Positions 9,048 through 17,282 of a stretch of DNA of 64,000 nt are shown piece by piece. The DNA is from Clostridiales bacterium. GTDB taxonomy: Bacteria; Bacillota; Clostridia; Oscillospirales; Acutalibacteraceae. The notes beneath the pieces were generated by a model, which was given only the letters and a program-made list of their open reading frames with translations, was not told the DNA's origin and did no database searches. Position 1 is the stretch's first letter. The number at the start of each line of letters is the position of its first letter. A program made the position numbers and the translations under genes. The stretch lies in the NCBI GenBank assembly GCA_019422525.1, contig JAHZDE010000002.1:310001-374000 (forward strand), written 5' to 3'.

Positions 9048-10325
9048 ATGAAAGCCAAACGATTTGTGGCGGCGTTTCTCTGTTTGTGTATGACTGCCCT
9101 GCTTCTTGCTGGGTGTGGGTCTCCCGCTGACATTGAATCAGGAGCGGCCAAACAGGATTATCCCGTAAAGGTAAATGATGTCACGATAGAATCCCAGCCG
9201 GAAGGAGTGGCGGTGCTTTCTCCCAACGTGGCCGACATTATCCTTGCTATGGGTTATGAAATCAATTTGAAGGCAAGAAGCGCTGAGTGTACGCAGCCGG
9301 ACTTGAAAGTACTGCCGGAAGTCACAGCCGATGATGCTTCGAAAATCAAAGAGCTGGGTGCGACGGTCCTTTTTGCGGATAGCAGCATTACGAAAGCACA
9401 GAAAGACGCTTTGTCGGAACAGGGAATTACGGTTTTGACCTTCTCACCGGCAACCACCCGTTCGGAATTTACCAAGCTGTATACCCAAATCGGTTCTGTA
9501 TTGGCTGGCGGCAACACAGGCTATGAGCAGGGAGAAAAAACGGCGGAGAATATCTTTACCACGCTGGACGATATTGCCCGTATTATCCCGAACTCAGATG
9601 TTCCTTCCACAGCGATTTATCTGACAGATACCGACGGAACCGTAGCGACAGGCGATAGTTTTGTAGATATTCTTCTTTCCTCTGCTGGATTTATCAATGG
9701 CGTGAAGGGTGAAACCGGCGGCAGTGTAGCAGCAGAATCCATCATCAGATCTAATCCCCAGTATATTTTCTGCCCAACGGGGCTGAAGGAAAAGTTGGAA
9801 ACTACAGACGGCTGGAAAGACATGGATGCAGTGAAAAATGGCCGTGTTTGTGAAATAGAGCCGGAGCTGATGCAGTGGCAGGGACGCAGTGTGATTTCTG
9901 CGGTTTCTGAGATGGCCGGATTTGCACATCCTGAATTGGCCAGCAGCGACAATTCTTCGGATACGTCTTCTTCCGAAGCGGAACCCACACCGAAGCCCTC
10001 CGAGACAACAGAACCGACACCGACTCCGGAAGCAACTCCCAAGCCTACTGAAACGCCGAAGCCTACCACGGAGCCTACTCCTACCCCGGACAGTACGTCT
10101 TATCAGCAGCTGCAAAAGGGCGATACCGGCAGTGATGTGCTGAAAATGCAGGAGCGACTGGATGAACTGGGATATATGTTTACCACCTATGATGGTACTT
10201 TTGATACTGGTACAGAACAGGCGGTTATGGACTTCCAGCTGAACAATGGGTATCTTACTACCGGTATTGCCAGACCGGATATGCTGGAATTGCTGTATTC
10301 CGACAATGCAGTTCCTGCTGGCTGA
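9048..10325 (+). CDS. Helical-type substrate-binding lipoprotein with C-terminal peptidoglycan-binding domain
   Basis: A 425-aa exported lipoprotein: the signal peptide ends in lipobox LLAGC (Cys about residue 23). Residues about 40-290 resemble the TroA/BtuF-type periplasmic binding fold used for iron-siderophore or cobalamin uptake (VAVLSPNVADIILAMGYE, DAVKNGRVCEIEPELM). A Pro/Thr/Glu linker rich in TPKPTE-like repeats follows. The end is a PG_binding_1-like domain (LQKGDTGSDVLKMQERLDEL, later DFQLNNGYLTTG). Neither permease nor ATPase genes are adjacent, so the usual transport role is unproven; it could tether a ligand-binding domain to the cell wall. The start at 9048 follows AAAGGGG; earlier in-frame codons precede the signal peptide. 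Confidence 0.85.
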   Translation: MKAKRFVAAFLCLCMTALLLAGCGSPADIESGAAKQDYPVKVNDVTIESQPEGVAVLSPNVADIILAMGYEINLKARSAECTQPDLKVLPEVTADDASKIKELGATVLFADSSITKAQKDALSEQGITVLTFSPATTRSEFTKLYTQIGSVLAGGNTGYEQGEKTAENIFTTLDDIARIIPNSDVPSTAIYLTDTDGTVATGDSFVDILLSSAGFINGVKGETGGSVAAESIIRSNPQYIFCPTGLKEKLETTDGWKDMDAVKNGRVCEIEPELMQWQGRSVISAVSEMAGFAHPELASSDNSSDTSSSEAEPTPKPSETTEPTPTPEATPKPTETPKPTTEPTPTPDSTSYQQLQKGDTGSDVLKMQERLDELGYMFTTYDGTFDTGTEQAVMDFQLNNGYLTTGIARPDMLELLYSDNAVPAG

Positions 10326-10353
10326 TAGCTGAAAATAGTTAAAAAAGAATTTT

Positions 10354-10400
10354 AAAGTCCATCCCTTTTCAGGACCCATACGAAAAGGGATGGACTTTTT
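10354..10400 (+). terminator. Terminator of the binding-lipoprotein gene
   Basis: The stem AAGTCCATCCCTTTTC pairs with GAAAAGGGATGGACTT across an 11-base loop, followed by TTTT. Confidence 0.9.
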
Positions 10401-10408
10401 ATGAAATG

Positions 10409-10441
10409 AAAAGCGTGCTGTTATGTTAACAGCACGCTTTT
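10409..10441 (-). terminator. Terminator of ptsH
   Basis: A 14-base perfect inverted repeat (10409-10422 with 10428-10441, core AGCGTGCTGTT) lies just after the ptsH stop on the minus strand. It ends in T-rich sequence in that direction. Confidence 0.8.
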
Positions 10442-10455
10442 GGTTTAAAATAAAA

Positions 10456-10713
10456 TTACAGGTTTGCTTTGAAAAATGCTTCCAAGCTGGCAGCATTGGC
10501 TTCTTCATTTCCGCCTTCAACAGTAACGGTAATGGTTTCGCCGCACTTAATTCCCAGGCCCATCAGAGCCATAAGCTTGACAGCGTTGACAGATTTACCG
10601 GCTTTTTCAATGGTGACGGTGCTGTCATACTTCTTCACTTCTTTTACCAGAAGTCCGGCAGGACGAGCATGAATTCCAACGGGATCAGTGATGGTGTAGG
10701 TAAACTGTTTCAT
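10456..10713 (-). CDS. ptsH: Phosphocarrier protein HPr
   Basis: HPr (85 aa, full length) carries phosphate from Enzyme I to sugar-specific EIIA proteins in the cytoplasm. The active-site His15 lies in GIHARPAG. The region around position 46, where Firmicute HPr normally has the regulatory serine, reads KSVNAVKLMALMGLG, so position 46 is Lys. Control through HPr kinase and CcpA therefore seems absent in this copy. It is a single-gene unit with its own promoter and terminator; ptsI is not adjacent. The ribosome site AAAGGAG precedes the ATG. Confidence 0.95.
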   Translation of the reverse strand: MKQFTYTITDPVGIHARPAGLLVKEVKKYDSTVTIEKAGKSVNAVKLMALMGLGIKCGETITVTVEGGNEEANAASLEAFFKANL

Positions 10714-10847
10714 AATTATGACACTCCTTTGGTGTTAGTTGTATGTAGGCCAACGGGAGGTATCCCGGGCACATGACAAAATAGGAAGTATAACGCTGAT
10801 TGCACAAAAAAGTGGAAAAATCCGAAACTTTACTTATTTCCTCTCAT

Positions 10848-10876
10848 ATTATAACTTTATTTGTTCAATCAAGCAA
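10848..10876 (-). promoter_or_regulatory. Promoter of ptsH
   Basis: On the minus strand, TTGCTT (10871-10876) and TATAAT (10848-10853) are separated by 17 bases. The leader to the ATG is about 130 bases; no known leader motif was recognised in it. Confidence 0.75.
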
Positions 10877-10972
10877 GAGAAACCGGGAAATTTCAAATAA
10901 TTTACAAACTTTTCACATGAAGGTTTACCCTGCGCTTGGGCTTATCATTAGTTTGGATATAAAGCTTAAGAT

Positions 10973-11461
10973 TTATTCATCAAGATAAGCATTTAAAAAA
11001 TAGGAAGCAAGGCTATTTTCCAAAATGTTCTTTCGTGCCTCATCCCCTGTGAACCATTTGTACTCATCAATTTCTGTATTGACAAAAAGGTCGTTTTCAT
11101 TCTCCACAAAAGCTGTAAAATTACACATCAGTGTGTTTGAAGGCTTATAGAATTTTGTTCGATTAAATTTTATCCGCGAGACGGTCATTCCGGTTTCTTC
11201 TTTGATTTCCCTTGCAACGGCATGCTCCAATTGTTCGGTTCTATTCACATATCCGGCAACAAGAATATAAAATGGATTTCCATATTGTTTTATCAGCAAT
11301 ATTTTATTAGTCTGTTCATTGATTACAATCATACTGACTGCAACATTGTACATGGGGAAACGAAATTGATTGCATTTGGGGCAAAAAGGAATAATCCCTT
11401 CGTTTTCTAACTCTTTTCCAACTAACTCAGCGCCACATTCCTGACAAAATTTTGCACACAT
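10973..11461 (-). CDS. Zinc-ribbon Nudix hydrolase
   Basis: A 162-aa Nudix (MutT-like) pyrophosphohydrolase with an N-terminal zinc ribbon: CQECGAEL and PFCPKCNQF supply four cysteines, as in NADH-pyrophosphatase-like proteins. The Nudix box is complete (G...EQLEHAVAREIKEETG, around residues 80-103). It probably hydrolyses a nucleoside-diphosphate-linked compound such as NADH or a capped nucleotide, but the substrate cannot be read from the sequence. The ATG at 11461 follows GGGAGG; the longer frame upstream runs over the promoter. Confidence 0.88.
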   Translation of the reverse strand: MCAKFCQECGAELVGKELENEGIIPFCPKCNQFRFPMYNVAVSMIVINEQTNKILLIKQYGNPFYILVAGYVNRTEQLEHAVAREIKEETGMTVSRIKFNRTKFYKPSNTLMCNFTAFVENENDLFVNTEIDEYKWFTGDEARKNILENSLASYFLNAYLDE

Positions 11462-11503
11462 GCTGTTATTCCTCCCATCATGTTTTTTCATTGATTTGGT
11501 ATA

Positions 11504-11532
11504 AGTGTAACATACCAAACGGCAATTGACAA
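11504..11532 (-). promoter_or_regulatory. Promoter of the Nudix hydrolase gene
   Basis: On the minus strand, TTGTCA (11527-11532) and TACACT (11504-11509) are separated by 17 bases, about 40 bases before the chosen ATG. Confidence 0.75.
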
Positions 11533-11574
11533 ATACATTTCTTTTGCGTTGAATTATAGTAGAATCGGGCATAG

Positions 11575-11612
11575 AAAAACAACCTGAGATGCAAATATCT
11601 CAGGTTGTTTTT
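11575..11612 (-). terminator. Terminator of the DUF6512 gene
   Basis: The perfect 16-base stem (core ACAACCTGAGAT with ATCTCAGGTTGT) and flanking A and T runs would stop transcription in both directions. It lies immediately after the DUF6512 stop codon. Confidence 0.85.
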
Positions 11613-11615
11613 CTA

Positions 11616-12152
11616 TTATGATGCGAGGCCATATTTACCGGTAACAGGATCCAGAAAAAGCCCGATTTCCGGCGGACTGAAAGTGAAAACTATGAAGAAA
11701 AGGAGCAGCAGAAGGAGAATCCCAGCAGATACGGCAGTAGTAGCTGAGGACAATGCCCATGAAGACGGTTGTTCCAGTTGTTTAGCCGAAAACCAATAAG
11801 CAGCCAGAATTCCAATAATAAACAGGGAAATGTCAATAGGCGCCCAGTTGAATCCTAAAATTCCTGTATAGGTGTAGAACAATACGACAATCAGGCCCAT
11901 CCCCAACAGAATGGAAGCGGTTTTTATTGGAAGAAATCCGGGGGTATCTTTCCCATACGAAAGGTATTCCAAAATTCCAAAGAGAAGTATGGGGAAAAAT
12001 AACAGCTTTAAATGCTCCCATGTGCTTTCATTTACCGCCCCCACTACAGCCCAAAAAGAACCTCCAAACCATTCGTATACAAAATGGAGCAGTGTACCTG
12101 CCAATAGTCCAAAAGCAGCTCCGGCAGTATTCCAGTATCGGATACGTGTCAC
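11616..12152 (-). CDS. DUF6512-like integral membrane protein
   Basis: A 178-aa protein with five or six transmembrane helices. It includes the motif VNESTWEHLKLLFFP after the second hydrophobic segment, which I associate with the DUF6512 family; this naming is from memory. No function is known. The GTG at 12152 was chosen because AAAGGAGGA lies six to eight bases before it; the longer frame from 12185 starts ahead of that site. It is a single-gene unit, divergent from the amino-acid ABC operon. Confidence 0.75.
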   Translation of the reverse strand: MTRIRYWNTAGAAFGLLAGTLLHFVYEWFGGSFWAVVGAVNESTWEHLKLLFFPILLFGILEYLSYGKDTPGFLPIKTASILLGMGLIVVLFYTYTGILGFNWAPIDISLFIIGILAAYWFSAKQLEQPSSWALSSATTAVSAGILLLLLLFFIVFTFSPPEIGLFLDPVTGKYGLAS

Positions 12153-12220
12153 AGGCTTTCCTCCTTTCAACAGAAGTATATGCATAAAGTGAAGAAAAAA
12201 TACAAAAAGGGAAATAACCC

Positions 12221-12249
12221 TTTACATTATCACGTTAGTATGGTAAAAT
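12221..12249 (+). promoter_or_regulatory. Promoter of the polar amino-acid ABC operon
   Basis: TTTACA (12221-12226) and TAAAAT (12244-12249) are separated by 17 bases, about 50 bases before the binding-protein start. Confidence 0.8.
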
Positions 12250-12302
12250 ACAAAAGCGACAACAATCCGGTTTTGTCCGGTAAAAATGAGGAGGAACTTA
12301 AC

Positions 12303-13148
12303 ATGATAAAGAAACTGCTTTCGGTACTTTTAGCGGCAGGAATGTGTCTGTCAATGGCGTCCTGTACTTCTGCAAACACTTCTACTTCTTCGGCTGGTAC
12401 GGACTCTGGCACTACTTCTTCCAGCACGGAAGAGACAGAAAGCGATGTAGAATATATTAAGGATAAGGGTACTCTGGTAGTGGGCATTACGGAATTTGCC
12501 CCCATGGACTATAAAGATGATAATGGCGAGTGGATTGGTTTCGACGCCGATATGGCAAGAGAGATTGGAGAGGCACTGGGCGTAGAAGTGCAATTTACCG
12601 TTATTGAATGGGGCAATAAGCTGCTGGAACTGGAAAACAAGAGTATTGACTGTGCCTGGAATGGTATGACCATTACCGATGAAATTACCGAAGGTGCTTC
12701 CGCTACCAATCCTTATGCTAAAAATGCACAGGTCGTGGTCATGAAGAAGGATGTGGCCGACCAGTATACTACCGCAGAAAGCCTGAAAGATTTGCTGGTG
12801 GCTGTGGAAGACGGTTCTGCCGGCCAGGAAGCCGCTCAGGCTGAGGGTTTGAATACCAATGATGTTCAGGATCAGGCAACTGCGCTGATGGAAGTGGACT
12901 CCGGTACTTCTGACGCTTGTGTAATTGACTTGCTGATGGCTGGCGCTATGATTGGAGAAGGAACCAGCTATCCCGATTTGGTAACGACGGTTGAGCTGAC
13001 TACCGAGGATTATGGTGTTGGATGCCGCAAGGGCTCTGATTTGACGGACTTCATCAACGAGCAGTTTGTCAAGCTGTATGATGATGGAACCATGATGGAA
13101 TTGGCCGAGAAATACGGAATTAAGGATAACATTGTAGAGCAGAAGTAA
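12303..13148 (+). CDS. Polar amino-acid ABC transporter substrate-binding lipoprotein
   Basis: A 281-aa family-3 solute-binding protein, the extracellular receptor of an amino-acid importer. A signal peptide ends at MASC (Cys about residue 21). A Ser/Thr-rich linker of about 30 residues follows. The bilobal SBP_bac_3 domain then begins KGTLVVGITEFAPMDYKDD, with GFDADMAREIGEALG and the late GVGCRKGSDL. Which amino acid is bound is not clear. The ATG at 12303 follows GAGGAGG. It is first in a three-gene operon and is separated from the permease by an intrinsic terminator. Confidence 0.93.
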   Translation: MIKKLLSVLLAAGMCLSMASCTSANTSTSSAGTDSGTTSSSTEETESDVEYIKDKGTLVVGITEFAPMDYKDDNGEWIGFDADMAREIGEALGVEVQFTVIEWGNKLLELENKSIDCAWNGMTITDEITEGASATNPYAKNAQVVVMKKDVADQYTTAESLKDLLVAVEDGSAGQEAAQAEGLNTNDVQDQATALMEVDSGTSDACVIDLLMAGAMIGEGTSYPDLVTTVELTTEDYGVGCRKGSDLTDFINEQFVKLYDDGTMMELAEKYGIKDNIVEQK

Positions 13149-13170
13149 ACGAAAAAGCTTTTGCAATCCG

Positions 13171-13204
13171 GGCAGAGAGCGGGATGCCTGCTCTCTGCCT
13201 TTTT
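13171..13204 (+). terminator. Attenuating terminator between binding protein and permease
   Basis: The stem GGCAGAGAGC (13171-13180) pairs with GCTCTCTGCC (13190-13199) and is followed by TTTTT. It lies inside the operon, so partial read-through would give more binding protein than membrane components. Confidence 0.85.
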
Positions 13205-13233
13205 AATATGATGATAAGGGATGGAGAGATTTC

Positions 13234-13956
13234 ATGTTCTGGAACGTTACCAATGCACTGCTGGAAGGCATGGGCACAACGGTAGAGTTGTTTGCGCTTA
13301 CCTTGTTGTTTTCCCTGCCAATTGGGCTTTTGGTAGCCTTTGGCTCTATGAGCAAGTGGGCGCCGTTTCGTTTTTTGGCGCAAGTTTCTGGGGCTCCCCG
13401 CTGGTTCAAAAAACTTGCCTGTATTCGTCCGATTAAATTGCTGGTAGATTTCATTGTGTGGGTTATCCGGGGAACTCCTCTTATGCTGCAGCTAATGATT
13501 ATCTATTTTGGCCCTGGCCTGATTTTGGATAATAACATTTGGGGTTCCGGTAACAGTGGCCGGTTTATCGCAACAGTGGCAGCATTTGTTATCAATTATT
13601 CTTGCTATTTTTCCGTTATCTACCGCGGCGGAATTGAGGGCGTGCCGGTAGGGCAGCGGGAAGCAGGACAGGTGCTTGGTATGACGAAGCCCCAAATCTT
13701 TTTTAAGATTACACTGCTGCAAATGATTAAACGCATTGTGCCGCCTATGTCTAATGAAATTATCACGCTGGTCAAGGATACCTCTTTGGCTCGAATTATT
13801 GCGGTTAGCGAGCTGATTAAAGTAGGGGAAAGCTTTATGAAGAGTGATGGCCTGATTTGGCCTTTGTTCTATACGGGCGTATATTATTTGATATTTGTAG
13901 GCATCCTGACCCTGCTTTTCAGCTATATCGAGCGCAGGCTCAGTTATTTCCGGTAA
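13234..13956 (+). CDS. Amino-acid ABC transporter permease
   Basis: A 240-aa HisM/GlnP-type inner-membrane permease with about five transmembrane segments. It begins TNALLEGMGTTVELFALTLL and carries the binding-protein-dependent-transport EAA-type loop (GQREAGQVLGMTKPQIFFKI). It forms a homodimeric channel with two ATPase subunits. The ATG at 13234 follows GGAGAG. It lies 12 bases before the ATPase start. Confidence 0.92.
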   Translation: MFWNVTNALLEGMGTTVELFALTLLFSLPIGLLVAFGSMSKWAPFRFLAQVSGAPRWFKKLACIRPIKLLVDFIVWVIRGTPLMLQLMIIYFGPGLILDNNIWGSGNSGRFIATVAAFVINYSCYFSVIYRGGIEGVPVGQREAGQVLGMTKPQIFFKITLLQMIKRIVPPMSNEIITLVKDTSLARIIAVSELIKVGESFMKSDGLIWPLFYTGVYYLIFVGILTLLFSYIERRLSYFR

Positions 13957-13968
13957 GGAGGCGCAGTG

Positions 13969-14754
13969 ATGGCAGTTTTACAGGTACAGAATATTGAAAA
14001 GCATTTTGGAAAATTACAGGTTTTGCAGGACATCAGCTTCGACTTGGAAGAAGGGCAAACATTGGCCATTATTGGCTCTTCGGGAAGCGGAAAAACTACC
14101 CTATTGCGCTGCCTGAACTTTTTGGAGACGCCAGATGGTGGAAAAATTTCGGTCCATGGGGAAACACTGTTTGATGCTGCGGACCCAGCTACCCAGAAAG
14201 AAAAAGAAGTAAGGAAAAAGCGCCTTCATTTTGGAATGGTGTTCCAGTCTTTTAATCTGTTCCCCCAATATACCGCATTGAAAAATGTGATGTTGGCCAG
14301 GGAACTGCAGGCGAAAAACAGCCCAGACTACAGTAAAAGAAAAAAAGAGATTACCCAAGAAATTGAGTCACAGGCAAGGCAGCTGCTTGAGCAAATGGGC
14401 CTTGCCGACCGGGCGGACCATTATCCGCACCAGCTTTCGGGCGGACAGCAGCAGCGGGTGGCAATCGCTCGAGCGCTGGCTATGAAGCCGGATATTATGT
14501 GTTTTGACGAGCCGACTTCTGCACTGGACCCGGAATTGACGGGAGAAGTGCTGAAGGTAATCCGAAGCCTTGCCCAGCAAAAAACAACTATGATTATCGT
14601 AACTCATGAAATGGCGTTTGCTCGTGATGTGGCAGACCAGGTGATTTTTATGGATGGCGGAGTTATTGTAGAGCAGGGATTGGCAAGGGATGTTATTGAA
14701 AACCCCAAAGAAGAACGTACCCGGAAGTTTTTGTCCCGATATTCAGAATCATAA
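13969..14754 (+). CDS. Amino-acid ABC transporter ATP-binding protein
   Basis: A 261-aa GlnQ/HisP-type ATPase. Walker A GSSGSGKTT (about residue 35), Q-loop region MVFQSFNLFPQ, signature LSGGQQQRVAIARAL, Walker B IMCFDEPTSALDPE and H-loop VTHEM are all intact. GTG at 13966 and ATG at 13969 are both possible; the ATG has better spacing from AAGGAGG (13955-13961). It is the last gene of the importer operon. Confidence 0.95.
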   Translation: MAVLQVQNIEKHFGKLQVLQDISFDLEEGQTLAIIGSSGSGKTTLLRCLNFLETPDGGKISVHGETLFDAADPATQKEKEVRKKRLHFGMVFQSFNLFPQYTALKNVMLARELQAKNSPDYSKRKKEITQEIESQARQLLEQMGLADRADHYPHQLSGGQQQRVAIARALAMKPDIMCFDEPTSALDPELTGEVLKVIRSLAQQKTTMIIVTHEMAFARDVADQVIFMDGGVIVEQGLARDVIENPKEERTRKFLSRYSES

Positions 14755-14760
14755 ATGGAG

Positions 14761-14796
14761 AGCAAGAGGATGGTTATATTTGTCCTCTTGCTTTTT
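14761..14796 (+). terminator. Terminator of the amino-acid ABC operon
   Basis: AGCAAGAGGA (14761-14770) pairs with TCCTCTTGCT (14783-14792), followed by a T run. The promoter of the next gene overlaps its right arm. Confidence 0.85.
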
Positions 14797-14815
14797 GTTA
14801 AGAAAGGTGTATAAT
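14788..14815 (+). promoter_or_regulatory. Promoter of the mltG gene
   Basis: TATAAT at 14810-14815 is preceded at 16 bases by TTGCTT (14788-14793), which doubles as the end of the upstream terminator. Confidence 0.65.
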
Positions 14816-14845
14816 GTAGAAAAACTGAGAAAGGTGTTGGATTTT

Positions 14846-15805
14846 GTGAAAACTACACTGCGGAGAAAAGGAATAGCCCTTTTGCTGACTATGGTGATGG
14901 CTTTTCTCTGTGTTTCCTGTAGCGGCAGTCCCTCGGAAAATAGCAGTATGTCCGAGACCCTGTCTTCGTCAGAATCTGGTTCTGACAGTTCTTCCCAACA
15001 GTCCGATGCGGATTCTTCTGATGCATCCTCCGTTCTTTCCCAGATAGAAGAGGAAAATGATTCAGGCGAAACAAACACGGCTGACTCCACAACGAAACCT
15101 ACAGAAAAGCCCACACCCAAGCCTACGGAAGAGCCAGTAAAAACTGTGCGGGTGACGATTCCAGAAGGATATACGGTTGCACAAATTGCCCAGACTCTGG
15201 AAAAAAATGGTGTATGCAGCGCCAAGGAGTTTGTATCTGTCTCGCAAAGCTATAGCCCAAAATCTTTTTCCGTTCCTTCTGATAGTAATCGGGCGTTCAA
15301 AATGGAAGGATATTTGTTCCCGGATACCTATGAATTTTATGTGGATGATGACCCGGAAGATGTGTTGATTAAGCTGCTGAATAACTACAATGCCAAAGCA
15401 GGCGGACTTTCCAGCCAGCAGCTGATTGTAGCGTCCATTGTCGAAAAAGAATCCCGCAGCGCAGAAAATGCAGCGTTGGTGGCTTCGGTGATTTATAATC
15501 GGTTGAATGCGGGTATGAAATTGGAAATGGACCCAACCCGGGATTATATCAATAACTACGTGACCAATAGCCCGTACCTGAGCAGTACAGGAAAGTATGC
15601 GGCGCTCTATAATACGTATAAATGCTCTGGGCTTCCGGCAGGACCCATTTGCAATCCCGGCAGCCGTGCCATTCAGGCAGCATTAAATCCGGCAGATAGT
15701 GAATATTTGTATTTTTTCTTTGGAAACGATAATCAGAACCACTATTCCAAAACGTACGAAGAACATCAGGCTGCTATGGAAAAATATGGCGTGCAGTATA
15801 GCTGA
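14846..15805 (+). CDS. mltG: Endolytic transglycosylase MltG (YceG family)
   Basis: A 319-aa membrane-anchored lytic transglycosylase that cuts nascent peptidoglycan glycan strands. A hydrophobic N-terminal segment ends at VSCSGS, which could be a non-standard lipobox. A Ser/Thr/Pro-rich stretch of about 70 residues follows, then a LysM-like subdomain (VTIPEGYTVAQIAQTLEKNG). The catalytic domain has MEGYLFPDTYEF, the catalytic Glu in ASIVEKESR, YNRLNAGMKLEMDPT and ICNPGSRAIQAALNP. The GTG at 14846 follows GAAAGGTG by ten bases. The low-complexity spacer suggests that the catalytic domain is held away from the membrane. Confidence 0.9.
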   Translation: MKTTLRRKGIALLLTMVMAFLCVSCSGSPSENSSMSETLSSSESGSDSSSQQSDADSSDASSVLSQIEEENDSGETNTADSTTKPTEKPTPKPTEEPVKTVRVTIPEGYTVAQIAQTLEKNGVCSAKEFVSVSQSYSPKSFSVPSDSNRAFKMEGYLFPDTYEFYVDDDPEDVLIKLLNNYNAKAGGLSSQQLIVASIVEKESRSAENAALVASVIYNRLNAGMKLEMDPTRDYINNYVTNSPYLSSTGKYAALYNTYKCSGLPAGPICNPGSRAIQAALNPADSEYLYFFFGNDNQNHYSKTYEEHQAAMEKYGVQYS

Positions 15806-15829
15806 TAGATACTTGGATATAAAAATACA

Positions 15830-15871
15830 AAATCGCAGGATTCGGCAGCTTGCCGGACCTGCGGTTTTTTT
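15830..15871 (+). terminator. Terminator of mltG
   Basis: CGCAGG (15834-15839) pairs with CCTGCG (15858-15863) around an inner GGC/GCC stem, followed by TTTTTTT. Confidence 0.85.
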
Positions 15872-16550
15872 ATGATAAGAGAGCTTTCCGGGGATAAGTT
15901 TTCCACAATGATAAATGCCCAATGGAGGCGGTCTAATTGGATTTTAGTCAAAAATAAAAGTAATGGATGCGAAAAACCAGAGGAATATAAGTTGGAGTAT
16001 TTAATGGAAATAGAAATAAATTATTTATAAAATTAGGCAAAAATACAAGTGTTTTGAGGGAGATATTTTTAAAAACCCACATCAAACAATTGGAAAACAC
16101 AATATTTTATACAGAAGGTATTGAAGATAAGTTAACATAATATCAGTTAAGAATAAGAGGAGTATGTGGAAAAGCCTGTGGAAAAAGTGAATAACTTCAA
16201 TAGGGACGGGACTTTTCCGGTGGAAATTACCTTTCCACCGTTGGGAAAACTCCTTTATGTAAACTTCATGTATGCCATTTGTAAAAGAAAAATAAAAACC
16301 ATTTGTATAAGGAAATAGCTGTATTTTATGACATTGTGGTAAATAAAATCGAAACTACTATATTTTGTATATCAGATTTTTGATATTTTATGTCGTATTT
16401 TTGATATATCAACCACTATTGAAAACTATTCCAAGTTTTCCACATTTTCAACAGAGATATAAACCAAAAAATCTGTTCGGAGCATTTTCGTTTTTTGGGA
16501 TTTATGATATGATAAAGGTAGGAAATCGTATGGAAAATTCGATTTTTAAA
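15872..16550. other. AT-rich intergenic region with a cluster of DnaA-box-like nonamers
   Basis: About 680 bases without a credible gene; short open frames here lack ribosome sites. Four exact copies of TTTTCCACA, a common variant of the DnaA box TTATCCACA, are present. Two are on the plus strand (15899-15907, 16436-16444) and two on the minus strand (16165-16173, 16177-16185, starts 12 bases apart). A near-copy TTTTCAACA abuts the last one (16445-16453). A nine-base inverted repeat CGGTGGAAA/TTTCCACCG sits at 16218-16240. The rest is strongly A+T rich. See findings for the interpretation. Confidence 0.6.
16218..16240. repeat. Inverted repeat inside the DnaA-box cluster
   Basis: CGGTGGAAA and TTTCCACCG form perfect nine-base arms around TTACC. 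There is no T run beyond it, so it is not an obvious terminator. Its arms resemble the neighbouring TTTTCCACA boxes. Confidence 0.7.
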
Positions 16551-16562
16551 GGAGGAAACCGG

Positions 16563-17282
16563 ATGCGTGAAGATATATGTACAATTCCTATTAGCGAGGT
16601 GTTTGAGCCTCGTGACGGCTGTCCTATTTGCCGGATGCGGGATATGCTGGAAGACCGGATGGCAACTTATATTACCGGAGCGGCGATGATGGAGCCGGAT
16701 GTGAGAATCGAGACGAATCGGCTGGGATTCTGTAAGGACCATTTCGACCAGATTCTGGCGCGGGGAAGTCGGCTTTCGGTGGCATTGATTTTGGAAAGCC
16801 TGCTCCACGAGGTGGAAAAAGATGTGTTTCCCGAAGGAAAGGCCGACCAGAAAACGGTTGCTAAAAAACTGCTGCCTGTCGCTGACCAACGGGCGCACAG
16901 CTGTTTTATCTGTGAAAATATTGAAACCAATATGGAACATTTATTGGAAACGGTGGTAAAGCTGTGGGAAAAAGAAGAGGAATTCCGGAAGCTGTATGCT
17001 CAGCAGCCTTGCATCTGTCTGCCTCATTACCGTTCTCTGCTGAAAGCTGGATTAAAAATGAATAAAAAGGTATTTCCGCAGTTTCACGAAGAAACCCGCA
17101 GCTTAGCACTGAAATATCTGAATGAGGTAGAAGGGGATGTCACTCATTTTTGCCGCATGTTTGATTATCGAAACAAGGATGCAGATTGGGGGAATTCCCG
17201 GGATTCCATTGAGCGTGCCATTTGGTTCCTCACATCCCGCCATCCAGAGGTAGAGGCCAATGCCGGGGAGAAAAATCGATAA
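16563..17282 (+). CDS. DUF6062 family protein
   Basis: A 239-aa soluble protein that I match from memory to DUF6062. It has paired-cysteine motifs, CPICRMRDMLEDRM near the N-terminus and SCFICENIETNM in the middle, and single cysteines in GFCKDHF and CICLPHY. This pattern suggests metal or redox chemistry. Function is unknown. The ATG at 16563 follows AAAGGAGGAAACC; the earlier in-frame start at 16365 lies in the AT-rich intergenic region. The next gene starts at the base after its stop codon. Confidence 0.8.
   Translation: MREDICTIPISEVFEPRDGCPICRMRDMLEDRMATYITGAAMMEPDVRIETNRLGFCKDHFDQILARGSRLSVALILESLLHEVEKDVFPEGKADQKTVAKKLLPVADQRAHSCFICENIETNMEHLLETVVKLWEKEEEFRKLYAQQPCICLPHYRSLLKAGLKMNKKVFPQFHEETRSLALKYLNEVEGDVTHFCRMFDYRNKDADWGNSRDSIERAIWFLTSRHPEVEANAGEKNR

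Noticed and set aside
15872..16550. Calling the DnaA-box cluster oriC outright
   Set aside because: No dnaA, dnaN, rpmH or similar marker genes are near and gene orientation does not switch here, so only a candidate DnaA-binding region is claimed.
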